Made by a program: the position numbers and the translations under genes
Assembly: GCA_021209875.1 (NCBI GenBank)
Contig: JAGYVD010000003.1
Span: forward strand, 5,580,001-5,644,000
DNA: 64,000 nucleotides
Direction: 5' to 3'
Source of the DNA: Rosellinia necatrix
Taxonomy: Eukaryota > Ascomycota > Sordariomycetes > Xylariales > Xylariaceae
Shown: one piece after another, positions 38,490 to 49,584 of the stretch
Layout of the letters: each line of letters begins with the position of its first letter
How positions within the stretch are numbered: position 1 is the first letter of the stretch
Notes under the pieces: model-generated
What the model was told of the DNA's origin: nothing
What the model saw: the letters and a program-made list of their open reading frames with translations, nothing else
Databases searched by the model: none

Positions 38490-40135
38490 ATGAGCACTAA
38501 TTATGGTTTAATCGTCATCTCACTGACTATCTTCATCATTTTTGTGTCGAAGAAGGCTATAGGAAACTTTCGGCAGAGTCGCATCGAGCGCATGTTTCCA
38601 GAATGCCAAAACCCTCCAATGTACCCTCATATAGACCCAGTCCTTGGGATGGATCTTGTGATTAAGACCGCCAAGCTTATACGCCAGGATAGAAACCTGC
38701 CAGCCCTCGCAGAGCGTCACTCTGAACTTGGTCAAACCTACGTAGTCAATTCCATCGGACAGCACACTTTCCATACTATAGACCCGGAGAACTTCAAAGC
38801 TGTGTATGAAACACGATGGGCTGACTGGGGCGTAGCACCGGCCAGGCTGAAAGCCATGGAGCCATTCTGTGGGCGGGGTTTGATGAATACGGATGCGGAC
38901 GACTGGAGATGTCTGCGAGACTTGACAGCCCCTTGCTTCTCAAGATCGTCTATTGTCAACATGGAATCTTTTGGCTTGACGTTAGAGAGATTTCTGGATC
39001 GCGAAATTCAGAGCGGAGAGACCGTCGACCTGGCACCTCTCTTCTACCGTCTTGTAGGTCACTCAAATGACAACATTATTGCTCGAGTTGCACTCACGAT
39101 TATGAAGTTTCTTGACATAAGCGGAGAATTCCTCGTGGGTGAGCGGTTCGAGACTATATTAACACGTCACGGACCCCCGCCAGTGAGCCCATCACAGTTT
39201 CTGGATGCTTTTCATGGAGCACTTTCATGGTTGACGGTTCGTGTTTATTTTGGCACTTTAGGACGTATATTGCCAAACAGGGCCTTTCACAGAAATTGCC
39301 ACATAGCGCATTCTTTCCTGGACTATTACATTAGCCTTGCCATCGACAACGAGAAGCGAGGGGATACTGAGAGACTCTCGGCGAGCCAGAATCAAATGAA
39401 TGAACCTCTGCGTTTCGGCATGGCTGGCATCCTGGCACATAAAGCAGACAGTCGCCCCATGATTCGTTCTCAACTCCTTCAATCACTCATGAACATGCAA
39501 GAAACAACCTCCATTTTAGTCAGCAACACGGCGTTTCTTCTTTCACGACATCGCTCCATCTGGGTTCGCTTGAAAAACGAGGTTGCCCAAACAGACTTAT
39601 CAACGCTCACCTCAGAAAGACTAAGATGTCTGACACTCGCGTGGAATGTGCTAAGAGAAAGTGAGTTGTCCCCCCTCTGTATCAATGCGCCACCAATGCT
39701 TATGATTTTGAAGGCCTTCGCATATACCCGGTCCTCGCGACGGCCGGCCGGACATCTCTTCGAGACACGGTCTTACCACGAGGGGGCGGAAGCGACGGGT
39801 TATCTCCGGTGTTCGTACCTAAAAATTCAAGGATTATCACACCATACTATGGCCTGCATCGCAACGCCAAAGTGTTTGGCGAAGATGTAGATGTATTTCG
39901 GCCTGATCGGTGGGTTCATATTCGACCCGGCCCTTGGGAGTATCTCCCGTTTGGTAATGGCCCTCGAGTGTGCCCCGGCCAAGAGAAGGCCATGCTTGAA
40001 GCAGGGTTTGTTATCATTAAGTTGGCGCAAAAATATGAGAGGCTTGAGAGCCGGGACGACCAGCCATGGGCTGGGCGGTGGGCACTGACAGTGAAGAATG
40101 CGAATGGGTGCAAAGTATCACTCTGCACTTCTTAA
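38490..40135 (+). CDS. Cytochrome P450 C (CYP52-like paralogue of P450 B)
   Basis: Exons 38490-39053, 39108-39660 and 39714-40135 encode 512 residues. The start is the ATG of MSTNYG; the open frame extends upstream only through a TTG. An anchor helix (LIVISLTIFIIFVS) is followed by FCGRGLMNTD, the counterpart of the P450 B segment. The I-helix is MQETTS (318-323), ExxR is ESLR (372-375), then FRPDRW and the haem loop FGNGPRVCPG with Cys459. All core residues are intact. Both introns occupy the same places as in P450 B, showing a common origin. The first intron (54 nt) contains no stop and is a multiple of three, so unspliced message would stay in frame with 18 extra residues; I splice it because P450 B aligns across the junction. 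Confidence 0.9.
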
Positions 40136-40392
40136 GTCCCAATAGCTCTCTCGCGCCCCCGACAGCAACCGTATCTCTACCCGAACATGAAATTTTTATG
40201 TCAAGCAATATTTCTATGAGCGCATCTCTAGATTGTAGAAGTCGATTATTTAAATTGACTAGTTAGCAGTTGTCCAGGGGGTGAGATTGTGTCATTTATA
40301 TAGAGAGACCTCTCGGAATGATATATATTAGTCCGATCCGTGGGTGTTGTGATCCGCCCAAGGCGCAACATAATTCCAAGCCACTCGTCCCA
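40136..40392. other. Downstream region of P450 C up to the boundary repeat
   Basis: About 257 bp of normal composition and presumably 3' UTR. Nothing else recognised. Confidence 0.5.
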
Positions 40393-40650
40393 TATTGTTA
40401 AGATACAGAAGTACAGATTGAGATACGGAAGTACATCACCTTACGGACCTATTTAGAGATCTACTAATAACCTACTGGATCTCTTGTGCTCTTATTTACG
40501 AACTGTTATATTATTAGCTTTATTTTTTTTTTTCTTATTAATAAAAAAATTAAAATTATATGTTAGTTTTAATTTAGAATTTTTATTATATTAGCTGTAA
40601 CTAATAATATAATATTATTATTTTATGTGCTGCTAGCTTTTATATAATAG
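40393..40650 (+). repeat. Right boundary direct repeat (inner half intact, outer half RIP-decayed)
   Basis: Same repeat and orientation as 18,861-19,115. Here the left half (to about 40,500, ending TTTACGAAC) is intact and the right half, from 40,506, is converted to AT. The switch falls at the same aligned position as in the left copy, within about 6 bp. One transversion (TACTGG versus TACGAA context) shows some older divergence. Confidence 0.85.
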
Positions 40651-41667
40651 CTAGCAATTATTTTAAACGTTTCTGCCTGCTAGAACAATTTTTAATAAAT
40701 AAATTTAATTTATTATTATAAGATTTAATTTTAAATAAATAATTAATTTTAATTAATCTGTTCAATTAAATTATTTATTAAATTTTTAATAAAAATTTTA
40801 TTGTTAATTTTTATTATTAATATATTATATAATAAAATTATATTTAATTTTTAAAGTTTAATATATATAAAATGATTTATTATTATTATTATATAAAATA
40901 AGCAATAATTTTATTAAAAAATTTAATTATTAATATAATATTTAAATATTAAATATAAAATTATAAAATTTTTAAGTTATATTTTATTAAAAATTTTAAA
41001 AAAATATTTAAAATTTTTTATATATATTAATTATTTATAAACAATAAAAAACAACTATTTTAAAAATATTAAAAATAATTTTTAAAATAAAAATAATTTA
41101 TTTTTATTTAATATATTAAAATAAAAGCTAAAATTAATATTTAATTTTATTAAATTTAATATTATTATTATTATTATAAAAAAATTTAATTTTTATTTAT
41201 TTTGTTTAAAAATTTTTATATTAAATTTAAAATAAATAAATTATTTTTAATTAGCAAATTATTTAAAATATAATTAATAATTAATTAAAAATATTAATAA
41301 AATTTATTTATAAAATTTATAAATAAATTAAAAAAAATTAATTTTAAAAGTTATATTTTATTAAATATATTACTTAATCTTTTTAATATTAAAAGGAAAT
41401 AATTAATTTTTTAATTAAATTAAAAATAAAAATAAAAAATATTTTTATTACTTTTATAAAATATAATATAAATTTTTAATAATAAATTTAGCTATTTTTA
41501 TATTAATTTAAATAATAAAAATTTAATTAAAAATTATTTAAAAGTTAATAAAAAAAAATAATTAATATTTTTATATTAAAACAATAAAACATTATTTTTA
41601 TATTTACTTTTTAAATATTATTTTATTAAAAATAATACTATTTTTAAAAACTTATATTAATAAATAT

Positions 41668-41853
41668 TAGTAAGGTTTACTAGGGGTAGTGTGGTTAAGT
41701 CTGTAAAAGTGTGATGTAGAATTGAGGAAGGAAGGGCTTCTGGTCCCGCAGGGACCAGAAGCCTTAGGCTAGTACCTTATCTAATCTACACAATCCTTAT
41801 CTAGCTAGCTGCGCTAGCTAGATAAGGAGCCCCCCTCTTCCTGACTGTGTCAA
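41668..41853 (+). repeat. 186-bp double-hairpin element, copy C (best preserved)
   Basis: Best copy of the family also at 4.5 and 12.5 kb. It carries the perfect hairpin GGCTTCTGGTCCC / GGGACCAGAAGCC with a GCA loop region, the palindrome ATCTAGCTAGCTGCGCTAGC, and the start TAGTAAGGTTTACTAGGGG. It appears little touched by RIP although embedded in decayed DNA. Confidence 0.75.
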
Positions 41854-42581
41854 ATATAATATTTATATTTATAAAAACAGAAAATTAATTATATAAAATT
41901 ATAAAATTATATTAAGTTTTAATATTTTTAAATTATTTTTTTTAAATAAACTTTAAAACCTGCCGGTAAAAATTAAAACAAAAAGAATGAAAGACTTTAA
42001 ATTAAATATAATTTATTAGCAAGAAATAAAAAAATAAATAAAAAATAAAAAATTAAAAAGTTTATAAAAGTTTTTTTTTTTTTTACTGTTATTATTTCTA
42101 TTGTTTTTATTTTTTATATTATAATATATTAATTTAAATTATAAATAAAACGCCACTGTTATTTATAAAATTATTAATAATATAAGCTTCAGTTTATATT
42201 TAAAATTACAATATTTAATAAATAAAAATATTTAGCTAAAAGCTTATAACGCAATAAAAATATAATAAATAATAAAAAATATCGATTAATATAAGCTTAT
42301 AATAAAATTCTAGCTTTTATTTAAAATAAAGCTAACTGTTTTTAAAATTTTATTTATAGATTTAAACAGTTAATTAATTAACTAAGTTTAAAATAAATAT
42401 TATTTTATTATAGTTTATATTATAAAATATTATTAAATATTTATTTTTAATATTTTTATTTATATTATAAATTTAATTTAATATAATACTGCAATTATTT
42501 TTATCATTATTTATTATACTGCAACTATTTTTAATTTTATTAATAATATTATAATTATTTTAAAAATATTAAATATTATAT

Positions 42582-42837
42582 TGTTAGAGTAGGCAAGGGG
42601 TGCCAGGCTTAGCACCACCAGTTGCCCCACTGTAAGATTAGATAAGGTGGCCCAGGCCACCTGGGCTAGCCCACTTGGGCTAGGCCTACCCACCTATTTA
42701 TACTAGTAAATAGAATTCTAGGACTGCACCTAGAATTCTACTATTTTTATTACTAACTATATATAATACTACAAACTAGACTAGCATACAGCAAAATACA
42801 GCTATTTACAGCTTTATACCCCTGACCAGACTTATTA
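42582..42837 (+). repeat. 256-bp hairpin-rich TG...CA element, copy 2
   Basis: Same length and ends as the copy at 2770-3025, with extra C-to-T changes in its 3' half (for example GAATTCTACT for GAATTCCACC) and terminal TTA for TCA. No matching 5-bp flank duplication is visible. Confidence 0.75.
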
Positions 42838-43129
42838 AATTAGTGCTTCTGCAACGATTAAACTAAAAGTACTTTTTAAAGCAGCTCTTGCAAACTATTT
42901 ATTTAAGTTTTGTGGTTAAAAACGGCTTTTTTGCCCTGCGGCAGTTTATACTGCGCGGCCAAGTATAAAAAAACTAATAGAATTAGCTGCAAATTGCGTT
43001 ATTCTACTAACTAACTAATCAGTTAAGTCCTTAACTAATTAACTAACTAATTAAAGCCCTGGATTTATTGATTCTAGCCAGTCTTACCGATTTTATCGTT
43101 TTTAGCGTTTTTAGCCAGATCTGTTAATT

Positions 43130-43265
43130 CTGGCTAATTTAACTAAGCTATTAATTCTACCGACCCTAGCCCTAGCCGACCTAGCCTATTCTAGCCTAGC
43201 TTATTTTAGCCCGGCTGATTTAGCTTAGCCTAGCCTAGCCTAGCCGGCCAGCTAAGCCAAGTTAT
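43130..43265. repeat. TAGCC-type short tandem repeat patch
   Basis: Irregular repeats of TAGCC/TAGCCTAGCC (densest at about 43,195-43,245), noticeably richer in G and C than the surroundings. Not a telomeric TTAGGG array. Confidence 0.6.
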
Positions 43266-43599
43266 AGCTTCTACTAGTTATTAAATAAAAGCTGTTTTAA
43301 TAAATAATATATAGAAAAATATAAATACGTTATAAAAACGCGTTAATAGTTTAAATAAAAAGTACGATAAATTAGCTGCAGATATTACTAAATTAAAAAT
43401 ATTTTATATTAAGTTATAAGCTACAACTAAATTTTTTAACTTAAAAGTAGGTGCTTTAAATATAAGACTAAGCTTTTTAGAGTTAAAAGTAGGCTTTATA
43501 AGTAACTGTTTAAACTTATTAATCGGTTATATATAAAATAGCAGTAGCTTTAAAAACTAAACAAACAATTAAATTAAAACAGCCCAAGCTAACAAGTCT

Positions 43600-44865
43600 A
43601 AAGCTAATAACTCTACCGAAGCTAATAATATTAGCTTAGAGATTTTATTTATAGGGCCTCCAACTACTGAAAATACTAGTGTTAGCTTTTTTTTTATAAA
43701 TACTGCAGCTCTAGTTAATCCGGCTATATATTATAAACTGGTTATATATTTAGTTATTAATACAGCTACGTACCTTACTTATAATCCAGCTAATCAGAGC
43801 TATTTATATAATCTAATATAGCTAGTTAACCTAGTTAACTAGGCCGATCCAGCTAATTAAATATTTAGCTATTTTAACAATCTAGCCTATTAAGCTAGTT
43901 GTTTTAATCTAGTTAATTAAGCTAGCTAATTTAATATAGTTAACCAGACTAATTAAGCTGATCTAACTAATTAAAGCTTTAGATATATAGTTTGTTTAAA
44001 AGCTTTAGACATAAGCTATTTTAACCTTAGTTATTCCGACCTAGCAAATATTAAAATAATAACTGCTAGAAATAATATTATTTATATAAATATGTAGTTG
44101 TTTATAAATAAACTACAAGCTTTAATTAAAAAATAACACTTTTTTTAATTAAATTTTTAGCTGGATTAATTGCTTATTATATAGTTAAGCTTTAAAATAA
44201 TAAAACAGCAAATTGCTAGCTAACTAATAATATATTTTACGTAAAACCGGCTTAAATAAAATTATTGCAGCTTTAAAAAACTGTTTTAAAATATAATTTA
44301 AACGTATTACGCGTTTATTTATAACTAATAACCTGTTTTTATATAATATAACTAAAAATAAATATATAATGCTTTAATTTATATAACGCAAGTTATAATA
44401 TGTGCAGGCTAATAAAACTTTAAAAAAAAATAATTTTAATTAGCTAAAAATTATAATAATTATTAAAAACTAATAAAAAAAGCTTATTTTTAATTATATA
44501 AAAAAACTAAAAGTTAAAAAAACTTTAAAAAGCTATATAAAAAAAATTAAACAAGCTTGTAGTAGCTTTAAACAAAAAAATTAAACGTTTTTATAGCTTT
44601 AGCTCTAGCTTTAACTCTGGCTTAAGCAAATAAAAATATTAACAACAACTATATAAACAAAATAATTTCTGAAATATTAAAAGCTTTAACTACTTTAATA
44701 AAGCTAGTAGTTCTATTAGTTCTAATACGCGTAGTTAAAACCGCAGAAGAACTAAAAACGGCCAGAACCGCAACTAAAACAGCAGCTGCAGCCAGACCGG
44801 CAGAATTCCCGATTAAAAAAGTAGTTAACTAGCATACTAGCTAAATAACAGTTTGTTTTTTATTG
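43600..44865 (+). pseudogene. Possible decayed retrotransposon gag-like coding region
   Basis: Less AT-rich than its surroundings. Plus-strand stretches read as fairly ordinary protein (for example ISLEILFIGPPTTENTS near 43,628) interrupted mainly by TAG and TAA where CAG or CAA would be expected, as RIP would produce. The distal part (44,740-44,860) is rich in Asn/Arg/Gln codons, as in a basic gag tail. I cannot name the family. Confidence 0.35.
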
Positions 44866-45029
44866 CGTTTTTATATAAATTAACATTTAAAAAAGCTTAA
44901 AGCTAAGTTAAAGCTTTAAAACTAAATAAAAAGCTTAGATTAAACTAATAAAATTTTAAAGAATTAATTAGCCAGCCGTTACTAAATAGTTACAAAAAAC
45001 AGCAACTGCTTTTCAAATGCCCAGCATTT

Positions 45030-45285
45030 TATTAAAATAGGCAAAAAGTGCCAGGCATAGCACCACCAGTTGCCCCACTGTAAGATTAGATAAAGTGGCC
45101 CAGGCCACCTGGGCTAGCCCACTTAGGCTAGGCCCACCCACCTACCTGTACTAGTAGGTGGAATTCTAGGACTGCACCTAAAATTCCACCATCTTCATCA
45201 CTAACTACATACAACACCACAAACTAGACCAGCATACAGCAAAATACAGCTATTTACAGCTTCATACCCCTAACCAGACTTATCA
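45030..45285 (+). repeat. 256-bp hairpin-rich TG...CA element, copy 3
   Basis: Third copy, 256 bp. The first bases are RIP-altered (TATTAAAATAGG for TGTTAGAGTAGG), while the centre with its hairpins is nearly identical to copy 1. Confidence 0.75.
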
Positions 45286-46927
45286 TATATAAAATATAAT
45301 TATATATTTTTTATTTAAGCTTATTAAATAATAAGCTAAACAATTTAAGTTTATAAAATAATAAATTATAAAATAAAATATATTATAAAAAACGTTTAAT
45401 TAATATATAAATTATTATATTAATTATTAAATAAATATAAATATTAAAAATTTCAACTATTAATAATATGTTAACCTTAAAATTAAAAAATAAATATATA
45501 TAAAAATAAAGTTTATAATAAATTAAAATTTAAAATATTTAAATATTATAATTTAATATTAATTATATAATATATTAATAAATTAAACTATTTAAAAACG
45601 TTTAAAAATATTAATTATATTTAAAAATTTAATATAAAAATTATAATAAATTTTTATTAATAAAAATATATTGGTTTAAAAATCTAACTTAGAACTTAAA
45701 AACATAAATTATTTAAAATTTAAATTTTTTAAAACAAAGCTTAAAAAACAGTTTTAAAAAATTAAACTTAAAATTATAAAAATAACATAGAGTAAAAACA
45801 TGATTTTATTAATAAAACAAATAAATTAGTTAATAAATATATTAATCATAAAATTAAATATTATAATAAAATAAAAAGCGCTAATAAAAACTATATTATT
45901 TATTATATATTTAATAATTTAAATAATTATTTAAAAATTTTAATTAAGCGTTAAAAACTAAAAAATATTATAGCTAGTTTATAAAATTAAATAAACACTT
46001 ATAAATATTTTGCTATAAAGCAGTAGCATATTATTTATATTAAAAAAAATATATATAATTAAAAATTTAAAAATTAAAAATCTAGGTAAAAAAAGCAAAA
46101 AAAAATATTAACTTAAATATTAATTAATTTTAAATAAAATATTGGTGAAAATATAATAATAGACCTAATAATAACAAATTATTTTTATTTTTAAATATAA
46201 TATTTATATTTAATAATTTTTTAAAAAATGCTAAACTTATTTTAATTTTAAACTTAACTTTAAACTATTTTAAAACAAAATAATAAAAAGCAGAAAAAAA
46301 TTATTAATATAGTTAAAAGTTTTTAAAAAATTATAATAATTGCGGACGTAATAATTAAAAAATCGTAATTAAAAAACCGTAATTAAAATAAAAAAGATTA
46401 ATTAAATATATTTAAATAATTAGCAAAAATAGCATAAATATATATATTAATAAATGATTTAATATATTACGATTTAAAAACAAAAAACTTTTATATATTT
46501 AAACGCGCTATTAAATAAATAAAAAAGTTTAAACTTAACTATAACCCTGATTTTAATAATATTTTTAAAAATAATAATTATAATAATAATAAAAAACCGT
46601 TAAATTAAAAAACATTTAAAAAACGCTATAAAAAATATTTTATTAGGCAGTAATGCTATATTATTTTTTATATATTATTAAACATAAATACAGCAGACAA
46701 TAAACAAATTTTAAATTAAATATTTAATACTATATTAAATAACACGTTTAATAAAAAAAAATATTATTAAACTGTAATTATTTCTTTTAAAACTTTTAAA
46801 AATCGCTTTAAGTTATTATTATATATAATACTAAAAAAAACAGCAGAAAATATATATTAATATAACTTAAGCATAAATTCTACTGAGAGGTGCACTATAG
46901 GGGGGGTTAAAAGTGTATTATAGAAGA

Positions 46928-49045
46928 TGTGACAGTAGTGTAGAACGCCTTAGCAATTAAGCCAGGAATCTTTATTTTAGGGATCTCTTAAGCAAAGGAT
47001 GCATATATGCAAAGTGCAGTTCTAATGCCGTACTCATAAACGTTACGCGCTTAAAGCAAAAACAACCCTTAAGATCGTTCTTATTATATAATTAATATAT
47101 ATAAATATTTATAGCTTATTATATTAAATATTTTAAAATATTATTATATTTTTAATAATCAATAAATTTTTTATAAATCGATTTATATTTTTATTAAAAT
47201 TATAAGCTTAGTTTATTATTAAACCGGTGTTTTTTTTAAAAGCTATAATTTATTTAACTTTAAAATATAAGATTATATATTTAAATTTTTATATAGCTAT
47301 TATTATTTATTTTAATTAAATTTTTATATTTTAGTTTTAAAGCTTTAAATTTTACTAGAGCTTTTAAAACAAGCACTATGTTATTTTTACTTCTGCAATA
47401 ACAGCTTTAATTATAATAATTAAAATAAATGTTTTTTAAAAATTATTTATAACTAAAATTACTAGTACATCTATTTAAAACATTACGTTTAAATAAAAAA
47501 TATTTAAACGTTTATTAATTTTAATAATAAAAGCTTAATATATAATTTAAATTTATTTTTATATAATTAACGCAAAAATTAGCTGCGGCATATTTTAAAC
47601 AAATAAAAAAATATAACATATAAAAATATGTATATAAAAAGCTTTATATAAAAATTTTAACCGCGGAAACTTTTAATGCTTAATATTTTTAAACTTATTA
47701 TTTAAAAATTATTATTAAACTTTTAAATATTTAAACAAAATATTTTATTTAACTTTAAAATAAAGCTTATTTTTAATCGCGTTATATAATTATATATAAA
47801 TAAATTAATAAAATAATTAATATTATATATATAAAAATTATTATTAATATAAATATTAAAAATTTTGATTTTATGCTTAAAATTTAATCTTTGTTTTATA
47901 TAATATAATTACGCTTGTTTTATTTTTTTTTTATATTATTATTGCATAAAAATATTAAATAATTATTACGAAAATTTTTAAAAATAAAGTTAAAATAATA
48001 ATATAATATAAAAATAAAAATAAATATATTAAAAGCAGTAATTTTAAAGCTTTTTAATATAAATAAAATATTTATAATAAAAATTTTTTAACAGCAGTAA
48101 ATATTTATATAACGTTTAATTAAAAGCGTTAATAATTTATTATATTAATTAAATATAAACTATTAAAAAATATATTTATTTTAATAAAATATAGCAAAAT
48201 TTTTAATGCTATAATTTATAAATATAAGCTAAAAACAAAAAAATAAGTTTAAAATGTTTATAAGCTTAATAAGCTAATAAATATAAAATAAATTTTAGCT
48301 AATATAATAATATATTAAAAAAATAAAGCTTAAAAAACGCGTTAAAATAATCTAGCTAGCTAAAAACATTATAAATGCTTATATTTAAATAAAACTAAAA
48401 ATATTTATTTTTAATTTTTTAAACTTTATAATAAGCTTTAGTTTATAATTAATAAAACTAATATATACTAGCTAAATAAAATTTAAACTAATATTGTAAA
48501 AGTTAAAAAATTAAAAACAGTAGTTTTATATATATTATAAAAACTTATATAACAAAATTATTAATTTAAGTTAAAAAATTAATAAAAAAAAATAACAGTT
48601 TAAATAACATAATAAATTTTAATAATAAAAATTAAACTATTTTAATTTTAATATAACTTTTATAATAATTAATTTAATTTTATTAAAAAATTATTAATAA
48701 TTTAAAAATATTTTTATAATTAGATTTAAAAATATATTTTAGCAGATAATATATTAATTAATAATTATAAAACATTATATTTAATTAATAATAAAAAGTC
48801 ATTAAAATTTAAATATTTTATTTTAACTAAAAATAAAAATAAAGTTTACGTAGGTATTTTAAAGTTTTTATTTTAAACAAAAGCAGAAAAATTATTTAAA
48901 AATATTATTTAGCTTTAAAAAACTTATTAATAAATATAATATTTATTAATATAGCATTAATAAAAAGTTTTATATAAATATTATTTTAAAAGCTTGTTTA
49001 ATTAAAAAAATTTAATATTATAGTTTTAATTATTTATTATATTTT
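46928..49045 (+). repeat. 2.1-kb RIP-decayed repeat, unit 1 of a direct pair
   Basis: Starts TGTGACAGTAGTGTAGAAC and includes a distinctive less-decayed segment (AAGCCAGGAATC...GGATGCATATATGC). The following 2 kb aligns along its length with 49,585-51,743. Likely a retroelement or its LTR plus internal part; no translation is possible. A partial third match lies at about 57,210-57,490. Confidence 0.65.
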
Positions 49046-49077
49046 AAAAATATAAAAAACAATATTTTAATAGTTTA

Positions 49078-49390
49078 TGTTAGAACTATGGCAATTAGTC
49101 ACAGTTACTCACAGCTGTTGTACGTGCATATGCTTTGTATAAGCATATGGCGTACATGTTATATATATGTATATAGCGTGTATGCTTTGTATGTAAAATA
49201 AGCTGTATTATCGCTGTTATTTTAGTAGGTCGTACGTTAACAGAATTTTTATATAAAACTTAAAATCATGCTATATATAATAATTATTTAAATAAAATAA
49301 TTAAATATAATAAATATTATATAATAAAAAGTTATATTTTGTTTTACACGTAAATAATATATATATTATATATATAAAGCTTGTTTAATT
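49078..49390 (+). mobile_element. Copia-type solo LTR, 313 bp, copy 2
   Basis: Same length and start (TGTTAGAACTATGGC) as 15,366-15,678. The 3' half is strongly AT-converted and the end is degraded. It sits just after repeat unit 1 and before unit 2. No clear target duplication remains. Confidence 0.7.
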
Positions 49391-49584
49391 TTAATTAGTA
49401 GTTGTAAAACATAATTATAAATTAGCAAAAATAAAAACAAAGCATGCTTAAAGTTTAATAAATTTAAACAAGTTTTTATATCATATTTTAAAAATTTTGT
49501 TTTATATAAACGAATGATTTTTATATAATAAAAGCTTAAAAAAATTAATTTTAAATATTTATATTTTTATATGTTTTATTATAT

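Noticed and set aside
43130..43265. Telomere-like repeat
   Set aside because: The unit is TAGCC-like and irregular, not TTAGGG/CCCTAA.
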